Assembly (NCBI GenBank): GCA_029256465.1
Contig: JAQSXW010000009.1
Span: 1-12,666, forward strand
Direction: 5' to 3'
Source of the DNA: Evtepia sp.
Lineage (GTDB): Bacteria > Bacillota > Clostridia > Oscillospirales > Oscillospiraceae
DNA: 12,666 nt
Each line of letters begins with the position of its first letter. Position 1 is the first letter of the stretch. The translations under genes and the position numbers were made by a program. The notes under the pieces are model-generated. The model did no database searches and had not been told where the DNA came from. It worked only from the letters and a program-made list of their open reading frames with translations. Positions 1 through 6,230 of the stretch are shown here, one piece after another.

Positions 1-1
1 G

Positions 2-52
2 ATTAAAGTACATCTCCTTCGGGAAGTGAAAGCCATCGAATATGCCAGATGA
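2..52 (+). CDS. Possible C-terminal end of an unidentified plus-strand gene (partial)
   Basis: One plus-strand frame is open from the window edge to a TGA at 50-52 and reads IKVHLLREVKAIEYAR. This looks like a charged helical C terminus, but it is too short to identify. Its stop lies 28 nt before a perfect hairpin (81-119) placed where a terminator would be expected between two convergent genes, which is the main support. The other two plus-strand frames stop early. It could equally be a chance open frame; sequence to the left of the window would decide. Confidence 0.35.
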   Translation: MKVHLLREVKAIEYAR

Positions 53-80
53 TTTGCGCATTGCACGAAATCATTGATCA

Positions 81-119
81 AAAATGGATCGGTACAGCTA
101 CGCTGTACCGATCCATTTT
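81..119. terminator. Perfect 18-bp hairpin, probable bidirectional terminator
   Basis: Positions 81-98 pair without mismatch to 102-119 around a 3-nt loop (TAC). The outer four base pairs are A/T, so each strand ends its 3' arm with a short T run: TTTTGTTTG on plus and TTTTTGAT on minus. It lies between the minus-strand KamA-like gene, which ends at 159, and a probable plus-strand gene ending at 52, so it could terminate both. The T runs are short, so the efficiency is uncertain. Confidence 0.7.
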
Positions 120-158
120 GTTTGTGCACCAAATGACACAAGTGTCAGTGTATCAAAT

Positions 159-1277
159 TTACTTGCAAGTACCTTCTTGAGAAATGTCTTCTAGCCATCC
201 CAGCGTGGTCGTAACTTTCTGAATAAAAATTCTGGATGCATCGTCCACATTCTTAGCTTGATGGTATTTAAAAATCATAGAGTTATCCCCCATACTTCCC
301 AGAATTTCAATCTTTCCGCTTACATGGGCCATGGCGTATCTTACACTTTTTGCCTGACCGCTCAGCTTTCTTTTTGCCTGTTCCACGATGCTACTTCCTT
401 GGGATAAGGGAAGTTGAAACTGATTTTTTACGCCGAGAACGGATCTGCACTGAAAGATATAGTAGGGAATCACACCGATTTTGACTAGGCCATTCAATAA
501 ATCGGCTAGGACTTCTGCTTGGTCGTTGACACCTTTCAATAACACGGTTTGGTTACGCACAATACAACCAGCCTGCTTTAGGTAGTCTACAGCCTGTACT
601 GCCTGGGGGGTTAGTTCTCTGGGGTGGTTGAACTGGGTCACGATATAGATCTGTTTCTTTCGGGTATACGCTGACAGTAGCGAAATAAGTTCACGATCTT
701 CCGTAATGCGCTGAGGCAACACAACCGGCATCCGGGTACCGAAGCGAATAAAATCAATATGTGGAATTGAGGTGAAAGACTCTAGATAATCTTGGATTGC
801 TTCATTACTGTTCATAAAGGAGTCCCCACCTGAAATGAGGATGTTGTTGATTTCCTTATGTGTTTTGATATAGTCTACGATTCCGGGTAGCTTAGACACC
901 GTCTCTTCCTCTGTGATTCCAACCATTCGCTTCCGAAAGCAATGTCTGCAGTACATGGCACACTGGTTGGTCGACAAAATCATGACTGTTTGAGGGTATT
1001 TATGCTGCATACCAGTCATGACAGTGTTTTCTGTTTCACCACTAGTGTCCAAGAATCCATCGTTCTCTTCCTCAATTAGGTCTGGAATACACATCCGTCT
1101 TATGGGGTCATTTTTGTCCTGTGGGTTGATGAGAGACATATAGTACTCCGGAATCAACATGGGATAATGTGAAATGATTTCAGCAAGCTGCGTTTCCTCA
1201 TTGGGAGAGAGCTGAAATTGCTCAGAAATATCCCCAACCCGCTTATATCCCTTTTCTAAGGCTTTCCTCCATGCCAT
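159..1277 (-). CDS. KamA-family radical SAM protein (lysine 2,3-aminomutase-like), substrate unknown
   Basis: This 372-residue protein carries the radical SAM [4Fe-4S] motif CX3CX2C at C106, C110 and C113, within CAMYCRHCFRKR. It also has the family motifs SGGD (149-152), FGTRMPVVLP (179-188), QFNHPREL (215-222), NQTVLLKGVND (242-252) and PYYIFQC (271-277). K322 in HVSGKIEILG sits where the PLP lysine of lysine 2,3-aminomutase is expected. It is shorter than the roughly 416-residue clostridial KamA, which has an additional C-terminal region. The Asp after PYYxxQC that binds the lysine side-chain amine in KamA is Arg278 here, and the stretch before the PLP lysine has no Asp. I therefore do not call it a lysine mutase. 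The start is ATG at 1277 with CTCCT (AGGAG on the coding strand) at 1284-1288. It follows the amidase gene by 93 nt on the same strand and may be co-transcribed with it. The family is secure; the reaction is open. Confidence 0.88.
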   Translation of the reverse strand: MAWRKALEKGYKRVGDISEQFQLSPNEETQLAEIISHYPMLIPEYYMSLINPQDKNDPIRRMCIPDLIEEENDGFLDTSGETENTVMTGMQHKYPQTVMILSTNQCAMYCRHCFRKRMVGITEEETVSKLPGIVDYIKTHKEINNILISGGDSFMNSNEAIQDYLESFTSIPHIDFIRFGTRMPVVLPQRITEDRELISLLSAYTRKKQIYIVTQFNHPRELTPQAVQAVDYLKQAGCIVRNQTVLLKGVNDQAEVLADLLNGLVKIGVIPYYIFQCRSVLGVKNQFQLPLSQGSSIVEQAKRKLSGQAKSVRYAMAHVSGKIEILGSMGDNSMIFKYHQAKNVDDASRIFIQKVTTTLGWLEDISQEGTCK

Positions 1278-1370
1278 AACTAGCTCCTATTCAATAAGTT
1301 AAAGATATCGTTTCCATTTCCTATTATTTTATTTAACTGAAATTGAAAAGAAGCTAGTTAAACGGAATTC

Positions 1371-1868
1371 TCACCAAGCATTTACATGTGTAATATGTAA
1401 AAATCTCAGACGCAGGTACGGATAGGTGTCCAAAGGGCGATCATCGGCATCATATGAGTGTGCAGCGACTAGGATATTGGATGGGGATGGAGCTTCTCCA
1501 ACCGATACGATGATGGGTGAATGCGCAAAGTTCCACCCGTCAAAGGAAATCTGCACGATATCTCCGGGTAAGACTTGGGAAGCGTCTGTCTCGACAGCAA
1601 CCGGGCCAACGCTACGGTTATTGATAAGGAAACGGTACAGGTATTCGACGCCCGTCCATGCGGGGGCACGGTTGTGCAAACTATAGTAATACCAGCCAAA
1701 AGTGGGTGCAGGGTTCATAATCCCCGCTCCTGCATACAGAGCCTGCGAAGTGAAATTCGTACAGTCCCCTCCCAGGAGTTCAAAGTTATAGTATTGTGGA
1801 TTGCGTTCGTATGCCCATGTGTGCGCGTAGGCGATGGCTTTTGCGCGATCATAGTTTTTGCTTCTCAA
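1371..1868 (-). CDS. Amidase_6-type (putative amidase domain) protein, leaderless
   Basis: This 165-residue protein is essentially one papain-like putative amidase domain. The N-terminal YDRAKAIAYAHTWAYERNPQ is typical of the family. The nucleophile is probably C36 in GGDCTNFTSQAL. PGDIVQ lies at 101-106. The probable catalytic His is H116 in WNFAHSPIIV, followed by a second conserved block, AAHSYDADDRPL (135-146). In Bacillota this domain usually sits at the C terminus of exported proteins. Here there is no signal peptide, no membrane segment and no wall-binding domain, so the location is unclear; it may be cytoplasmic. The start is TTG at 1866-1868, supported by GGAGGT on the coding strand (1875-1880) six nucleotides upstream. 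It lies downstream of lexA on the same strand but is separated from it by two hairpins. The substrate, peptide or wall fragment, cannot be told from sequence. Confidence 0.82.
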   Translation of the reverse strand: MRSKNYDRAKAIAYAHTWAYERNPQYYNFELLGGDCTNFTSQALYAGAGIMNPAPTFGWYYYSLHNRAPAWTGVEYLYRFLINNRSVGPVAVETDASQVLPGDIVQISFDGWNFAHSPIIVSVGEAPSPSNILVAAHSYDADDRPLDTYPYLRLRFLHITHVNAW

Positions 1869-1940
1869 GATGGCACCTCCGTCCTACGCATTGTATGCCA
1901 TAAGGGCGTAGCGTGTGCAGAGGCCTTTAGAGGATGTAAA

Positions 1941-1976
1941 ATAGCATGGAGCATCGGGAACGATGCTCCATGCTAT
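1941..1976 (-). terminator. Perfect 16-bp hairpin downstream of lexA
   Basis: Positions 1941-1956 pair perfectly with 1961-1976 around a 4-nt loop (GGAA on plus). On the minus strand the 3' arm ends in TATTTTACA, a short T run. It lies between the lexA stop (2132) and the amidase start (1868), consistent with terminating the lexA transcript. The T tract is weak, so processing or attenuation is an alternative. Confidence 0.6.
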
Positions 1977-2024
1977 CAAAAGGATGAAAGTGTGTGTTTT
2001 GTGGTCACCGTCACTATAAATCTA

Positions 2025-2055
2025 AAAGCAATTACCCCATTGGAGTAATTGCTTT
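2025..2055 (-). terminator. 11-bp hairpin, possible first terminator after lexA
   Basis: Positions 2025-2035 pair with 2045-2055 around a 9-nt loop that contains a CC/GG extension. The minus-strand 3' arm ends in GCTTTTAG. With the hairpin at 1941-1976 it would form a tandem pair after lexA. Its U tract is only four bases, so the call is tentative. I see no gene in the 263 nt between lexA and the amidase. Confidence 0.4.
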
Positions 2056-2131
2056 CTAACTTATAAAAATTGCTGTAATAGTTCCTCCGATAGGCGCCAA
2101 GGTCACGTCCACTAAGTAAGCGCTCGTTAAG

Positions 2132-2725
2132 TCAATACCGACGCACCACTGCAACAACTTTTCCAATAATCTTAGCAAGGTCACCGTCAATCGGTTCATA
2201 CATTGGATTTTCCGGCATCAGCCATATCTTTCCGTCCTTCTGATGAAAGGTTTTTACCGTTGCTTCTTCTTCAAATAGTGCAACCACAATCTCGCCATTC
2301 CTTGCGTGCTCCTGAGGTTTCACCACGACCAGGTCGCCTGGGAAAATACCAGCACCTAGCATGGACTCGCCTCGGACACGAAGGGCAAAATGCTCATCTG
2401 AGTTTTGATCTAGCTGAAAAGAGAGGTATTCTTCCACACATTCCTGAGCTAAAATGGGAGAACCAGCGGCAACATTACCCAGAACAGGGATCTTTCCTCG
2501 ACGAGAGGGCCTCTCTGCGGTAACGGTAATGGAACGAGTTTTCCCCTCTGTTTGATGAATGAGGCCCGCAGATCTAAGGCCTTTCAAGTGAAAGTGTACC
2601 GTTGACGGAGACTTCAGTCCTAGATGATCTCCAATTTCTCTGACAGAGGGAGGATATCCGTATTCCTCAATAAATAGGAGGATATAATCATAAATTTCTT
2701 GCTGCTTGGCAGTGAGCTTTCCCAT
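2132..2725 (-). CDS. lexA: LexA, SOS transcriptional repressor and self-cleaving peptidase
   Basis: LexA represses DNA-damage genes and cleaves itself when stimulated by RecA on single-stranded DNA. From the chosen start it is 197 residues. A winged-helix DNA-binding domain comes first, with YGYPPSVREIGDHLGL at about 22-37 and SPSTVHFHLKGL following. Then comes the S24 peptidase domain, with the Ala-Gly cleavage bond at A87-G88 in GNVAAGSP, nucleophile S121 in RGESMLGAGI and general-base K158 in EATVKTF. All catalytic parts are present. The start is ATG at 2725 because GGGAGG on the coding strand (2732-2738) lies at correct spacing. A TTG five codons upstream (2740) has no ribosome binding site and would place that Shine-Dalgarno sequence inside the gene. 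It has its own promoter with an overlapping LexA-box-like palindrome, so autoregulation is likely. Confidence 0.96.
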   Translation of the reverse strand: MGKLTAKQQEIYDYILLFIEEYGYPPSVREIGDHLGLKSPSTVHFHLKGLRSAGLIHQTEGKTRSITVTAERPSRRGKIPVLGNVAAGSPILAQECVEEYLSFQLDQNSDEHFALRVRGESMLGAGIFPGDLVVVKPQEHARNGEIVVALFEEEATVKTFHQKDGKIWLMPENPMYEPIDGDLAKIIGKVVAVVRRY

Positions 2726-2762
2726 AAGGAGCCCTCCCAATCAAAATTTTATTATTTGTGGT

Positions 2763-2791
2763 ATCATATCATACAAAAAAAAGAAAGTCAA
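2763..2791 (-). promoter_or_regulatory. lexA promoter, sigma-A type
   Basis: On the minus strand TTGACT (2786-2791) is followed after exactly 17 nt by TATGAT (2763-2768), close to the vegetative consensus. A second TATGAT overlaps at 2768-2773, at a poorer spacing. The promoter lies just before the lexA ribosome binding site and just after the end of the 760-residue gene, so lexA need not depend on read-through from rlmB. Confidence 0.8.
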
Positions 2792-2802
2792 ACACTTGTT
2801 CT
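2789..2802. promoter_or_regulatory. Probable LexA box (SOS operator) at lexA
   Basis: CAAACACTTGTTCT matches 10 of 14 positions of the Bacillus-type SOS operator CGAACATATGTTCG, and 7 of the 8 core bases of GAAC-N4-GTTC. It overlaps the -35 element of the lexA promoter, the expected place for autorepression. The imperfect left half-site suggests moderate affinity. Confidence 0.65.
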
Positions 2803-2822
2803 ACGGTTGATAATCTTTATCA

Positions 2823-5105
2823 TTAAAATTGGTTTACCCAACCAGAAATGAGTAGAGTGGGAAGGAACCACAACAGTAAAAATAAGCTCAGGCTGACTGC
2901 GGAGAGTGCGGAGAGTGCCCCGGCAACAGAGAGGTAAAAGGCCAACAAAACACCAATGAAGGCACCAAGGCAGGCAAGGCCGGAACAAAGGCGAACCGCA
3001 GTTTGAAGACGTTGAGCACCTGCCGCAGCAGTGGCGAGTGGGGTGAGTCCCTCTAGACAAAGGACAGCCAATAGGCTTGTTTCACGTGGCAGAGGTGCAC
3101 GAAGAAGCTTTTCTCGTTGACTTAAGTCGGGGAAAGCCATCTTATCCCAAGGGAATCGAAATAGTCGGCGTAGAACGGAGGGAACGAGATTGAAGTCTAG
3201 AGCAATGAGTACAGGGATGATTCGATTGCTCGTAAGAGCATCCATTACTGGCGGAAAGGTTTTGTGCATGGAATAGGTTAAAATAAACTGTCCCGCAAAT
3301 GAATCGTCAATGGCGCAGAATACGCCAGTTTTCACGCGCACTCCAACTGGGATATCGATACCCATTCGTTCTAAAAAGCTTAAATTGCCTACCAATACCG
3401 TTTCTCCAAACACATGAGCAGAAATGCCGTCGTTTTGAACCTCCAACTCCGTCACGGTGACATATCTGCCCGTCTCAGTACGAAGAAGAGTATCAAAAAC
3501 GGGATCCAGACCACTACCGGAGGCGCGGATGAGAGAGGCAGTCACGGATAGGACTTTTTCTGGTCCAAACCCACCAAAAAGACGGTAACTCGAAAGCTCA
3601 ATATAGCCGGGAGGAAAGAGATCGGTATCTTCTATCAAAAGGCCGCTGCTGGCTCTGGCATTTTGAACTCCAGGCCAACCAGCCAAAGCAACGCCAAGCT
3701 TGCTAAGGCGGCGGGATAGCCCACGAAAGGGCATGCTAAAGCAGAGACAACCACTTAAAGTGGAGGCGGCAATTAAAGTGGCAGAGAGTGACCAGAAAAA
3801 TAGATTGGGGTGTTTTTGCAGCACGGTAGCGGCAAGGGAGCAAAGCAGTGCTGCAACAAGAAGGATGGGAACGAAAAACCGAAATGACCGTTCAGCAGCA
3901 TCCTCTTGTTGTACTTGACTTCCAAAGCCGGAAATGGATCCTGGGCGACGGCGATAAACCGCCTTTCCATTCCACTGAGAAGGCTCAATTGTCATGAGGT
4001 CTGGCTCCGAGGCGATGGACGCCGTGCGGCAAGTCAGCCGAAGTTCCTGTCTCTTCCAGTATGTGCCTAACATTTGAAAACCCAAGATCAGGGCGGCTGG
4101 TGCAAATAAAGGTAAGCTGGCAGGGCGAACAGAAGTCAGTAGCATGGTTAGCCCGTCTGCTAGTACCGCTGCGCAGGCTAAGGTAGCTACCGTCTCCATT
4201 CCAGGTATCTTTTTCAGTAAAGTTTGGACTCCCTTACCCAAAACCTTGCCGCTTAATAAAACAGCAACGAGAAAGACAGCCAAACTAATCCAACTCATGG
4301 TGGAGGTGTCTTTGAAAAAGGCGGGAAGGGGGAAAGCATTTGTTGTACAAAGAAAGGCGAGAATGATGAGAATCAGCGCACAAAATAGTATCCCAGTACT
4401 TTGTAAGCGAAGGGAGGAAAGGCCGTTTCCGTACTCTTGCGCTAATTCTTTTGGCGGTCGATCGGGCGGGGGTGGCAAAGTGGGAAAATCCTTTAGCTTG
4501 AAGCGCGAGGTTGGCTTTTTTAGTTTTTTTAACTGAAATTTTGGCTTAGTAGCTTGATCGTGCCGTAGGCGAAGCCACAGCCTCAGACGTCTGGCCGCCA
4601 ATAACACCAATTCCCGGATGGTTTCGGCTTCCTTCTGTGGGTAAAGGGGAATCAGATTATTCGGAGCGGCCTTTGGTTGAACCTCAAGGGGGCCTTTTTG
4701 TGTCTCTTCTTTTAGGGCTTCCTTATTTACTTCTTTGGAAGGGTCTGTTTCTATCTGTGTTTCTTGTGGGCTTTCCTGGGGAGCTTCGATAGGCACCTCG
4801 GCCCGTGAGGTTTCCTGAGTTTCTTTGTCAGGTTCCTCAGCTTGCGAAGCTTCTTGCAGATCCTCTGTGCTTGCCACAGCTGGTAAGGATTCCGCTTCCC
4901 CCTGTTCTGGAGCTGCAGGCACCTCCTGTTCCGCGCTTCCAGATTCTTCAGACTCTGGAAGCGTGGGTTCCTCCGGCGAGGCCACTTCCTCTGTTGCTGT
5001 TTGATCAGTTTCTAATTTTTTTGCTGAGGACCAGTTGGAAACCTCGAGAAGAATATCGTCAAGGGCATATGATTTTTGATTCAATTCCTGTTTATCTTCT
5101 GGCAT
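2823..5105 (-). CDS. Catalytically dead P1B-type ATPase-like membrane protein with acidic N-terminal tail
   Basis: This 760-residue protein begins with a low-complexity tail rich in Glu, Gln, Pro and Ser (about 31-145), preceded by YALDDILLEV (13-22). A basic stretch (163-205) and a Pro-rich link (207-218) follow. About eight membrane segments lie near 237-256, 271-290, 303-324, 332-350, 410-430, 435-456, 705-727 and 730-753. The order and local patterns match heavy-metal P-type ATPases: PGMETVATLA before segment 3, AAERSFRFFVP before segment 5, GCLCFSMP (452-459) in place of the CPC-bearing segment, and an N-domain remnant GETVLVGNLSFLERMGI (567-583). The phosphorylation motif DKTGT is replaced by EDTDL (492-496), TGES is absent, TGDN reads ALDFN (635-639), and GDGxND is LEGLTP (684-689). 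ATP-driven transport is therefore not expected. ATG at 5105 has AGGTG at 5111-5115. It lies 31 nt after rlmB, probably in the same operon. Function unknown. Confidence 0.82.
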   Translation of the reverse strand: MPEDKQELNQKSYALDDILLEVSNWSSAKKLETDQTATEEVASPEEPTLPESEESGSAEQEVPAAPEQGEAESLPAVASTEDLQEASQAEEPDKETQETSRAEVPIEAPQESPQETQIETDPSKEVNKEALKEETQKGPLEVQPKAAPNNLIPLYPQKEAETIRELVLLAARRLRLWLRLRHDQATKPKFQLKKLKKPTSRFKLKDFPTLPPPPDRPPKELAQEYGNGLSSLRLQSTGILFCALILIILAFLCTTNAFPLPAFFKDTSTMSWISLAVFLVAVLLSGKVLGKGVQTLLKKIPGMETVATLACAAVLADGLTMLLTSVRPASLPLFAPAALILGFQMLGTYWKRQELRLTCRTASIASEPDLMTIEPSQWNGKAVYRRRPGSISGFGSQVQQEDAAERSFRFFVPILLVAALLCSLAATVLQKHPNLFFWSLSATLIAASTLSGCLCFSMPFRGLSRRLSKLGVALAGWPGVQNARASSGLLIEDTDLFPPGYIELSSYRLFGGFGPEKVLSVTASLIRASGSGLDPVFDTLLRTETGRYVTVTELEVQNDGISAHVFGETVLVGNLSFLERMGIDIPVGVRVKTGVFCAIDDSFAGQFILTYSMHKTFPPVMDALTSNRIIPVLIALDFNLVPSVLRRLFRFPWDKMAFPDLSQREKLLRAPLPRETSLLAVLCLEGLTPLATAAAGAQRLQTAVRLCSGLACLGAFIGVLLAFYLSVAGALSALSAVSLSLFLLLWFLPTLLISGWVNQF

Positions 5106-5136
5106 GGAATCACCTGTTTTCTCTTGAGCTTCTGGA

Positions 5137-5922
5137 TTAGTTTAGACGCTGGCGGACGGCTTCATAAAGCATGATAGCTGCTGCGGCACTGGCATTTAGG
5201 GAATTGAGCTTTCCACGCATGGGAATGCTTACTAAAAAATCACAAGTTTCACGGACAAGACGGCCCATTCCCGTCCCTTCAGAGCCAATGACAATGGCAG
5301 CAGGACCTTTCAAATCCGCCTCGTAGAGGGATACATTACCTGTGGCGTCGGCACCAAAAATCCAGAGGCCTTCCTCCTTTAGCTCTTTCAGCAGGGAGGG
5401 TAAGTTTGGAACCCGCGCCACTGGCACATGGGATACCGCACCGGCGGAGGTTTTCGCAACAATGGCAGTGAGTCCTGCACTCCTCCGTTTAGGGATGATT
5501 ACCCCGTGGGCACCGGCGCATTCCGCCGTTCGGATCACAGCACCCAGATTATGCGGATCGGACAGTTCGTCGCAAACGACAATGAGTGGAGCCTCGCCCT
5601 TTTCTCGGGCAAGGCGCAAAATATCATCCAGGGAAACATATTCTCGCACTGCTGCTAAAGCGATAACGCCTTGGTGGGAGTGAGTTCGGCTCATCCCATC
5701 CAACTTCCGTCGATCTGCCTCTACTACGACAACTCCAAGATTACGGGCAGTAGACGCAATGTGACCTAGGGAAGCATCGGTCTCACCCTTGGCAAGATAA
5801 ATTTTATCAATCACCGTTCCCGCACGAAGTGCCTCGATTACCGCATTGCGGCCTTCGATGACACCGTCGGGCATGGCCTCCGGAATGTCGGCCTCCGGGC
5901 GCTTCGTATTCTTTTCTTTCAT
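5137..5922 (-). CDS. rlmB: 23S rRNA (guanosine-2'-O-)-methyltransferase RlmB, TrmH/SpoU family
   Basis: This 261-residue SPOUT enzyme transfers methyl from S-adenosylmethionine to a ribose 2'-OH of 23S rRNA (G2251 in E. coli RlmB). The N-terminal RNA-binding domain starts at VIEGRNAVIEALRAG (21-35), which is diagnostic of RlmB/TrmH group 3. SPOUT motif 1 is DPHNLGAVIRTAE (122-134) with N125 and R131, motif 2 is IVIGSEGTGM (210-219) with E215, and motif 3 is IPMRGKLNSLNASAAAAI (233-250) with the knot-forming Asn residues. Length and all motifs are normal. The first 15 residues are a charged extension. Start ATG at 5922 has AGGAG on the coding strand (5928-5932). It is the first gene of a minus-strand unit with the P-type-ATPase-like gene 31 nt downstream. 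A related ribose methyltransferase with a different target nucleotide cannot be fully excluded. Confidence 0.93.
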   Translation of the reverse strand: MKEKNTKRPEADIPEAMPDGVIEGRNAVIEALRAGTVIDKIYLAKGETDASLGHIASTARNLGVVVVEADRRKLDGMSRTHSHQGVIALAAVREYVSLDDILRLAREKGEAPLIVVCDELSDPHNLGAVIRTAECAGAHGVIIPKRRSAGLTAIVAKTSAGAVSHVPVARVPNLPSLLKELKEEGLWIFGADATGNVSLYEADLKGPAAIVIGSEGTGMGRLVRETCDFLVSIPMRGKLNSLNASAAAAIMLYEAVRQRLN

Positions 5923-5975
5923 ATAAGCTCCTATCTCAACGCAGCGTGTGCCGATTTGTTAGACATACAGTTAGA

Positions 5976-5984
5976 ATTATAGCA
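5976..5984 (-). promoter_or_regulatory. Extended -10 promoter of rlmB
   Basis: On the minus strand TGCTATAAT (5976-5984) is a perfect extended -10 element about 50 nt before the rlmB start. The expected -35 position reads TTTTTC, a poor match, which is usual when the TGn extension is present. It would drive rlmB and the membrane-protein gene behind it. Confidence 0.65.
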
Positions 5985-6080
5985 CGAAATCTTTATAAGA
6001 AAAAGGAATTTTCTTTTGAATCGAAAAACTTTGTCTTGTTAAGGAACATCGGCGTTTAAAGAAAGTTTACAGGGCGATTC

Positions 6081-6109
6081 TTGCTTTTAAAAAAGGGATA
6101 TGATATATT
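6081..6109 (+). promoter_or_regulatory. ftsH promoter, sigma-A type
   Basis: TTGCTT (6081-6086) is followed after 17 nt by TATATT (6104-6109). The start of transcription would be near 6116, giving a leader of about 115 nt before the ftsH TTG codon. The -35 element is only a half match, so confidence is moderate. Confidence 0.6.
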
Positions 6110-6129
6110 AACATACACTATGGTAGGAA

Positions 6130-6176
6130 TTCTTTCCCCTAACGGGGTGCAATTTCCGCAATAACACGGGAAAGAA
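6130..6176 (+). repeat. Inverted repeat in the ftsH 5' leader
   Basis: TTCTTTCCC (6130-6138) is the exact reverse complement of GGGAAAGAA (6168-6176), with 29 nt between. The CCCC at 6136-6139 can instead pair with GGGG at 6144-6147 around a 4-nt loop, so two mutually exclusive folds are possible. There is no U tract after either, so this is not an obvious terminator. It could be a leader RNA structure or a protein-binding site. Confidence 0.5.
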
Positions 6177-6230
6177 ATACATACAATAGAAAAAATTAAG
6201 AGAATCATTCAAATTAGGAGGGTAATACCT

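Larger units (their letters stand above)
5923..6230. other. Divergent intergenic region between rlmB and ftsH
   Basis: These 308 bases contain no credible gene. From left to right they hold the rlmB ribosome binding site, an extended -10 promoter pointing left, an A/T-rich stretch, the ftsH promoter pointing right, and a roughly 115-nt ftsH leader with an inverted repeat (6130-6176). The promoters are listed separately. Confidence 0.7.

Noticed and set aside
1332..1362. 7-bp inverted repeat TTTAACT/AGTTAAA between the amidase and KamA-like genes
   Set aside because: The stem is short and all A/T except one pair, the loop is 17 nt, and there is no clear U tract, so it is too weak to call a terminator.
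1575..2048. 157-codon plus-strand open frame across the amidase gene
   Set aside because: It lies opposite the well-supported amidase gene, shows no domain pattern, is Cys-rich in the way antisense translations often are, and runs through the hairpin at 1941-1976.
2060..2145. Minus-strand frame after lexA reading GIDLTSAYLVDVTLAP and onward to a TAG
   Set aside because: It looks peptide-like but has no start codon with a ribosome binding site and overlaps the end of lexA in another frame. LexA already ends with a normal C terminus, so a frameshift extension is not needed.
2808..2822. 6-bp hairpin TGATAA/TTATCA directly after the 760-residue gene
   Set aside because: It is A/T-rich with no U tract and lies just upstream of the lexA promoter; it is likely chance.
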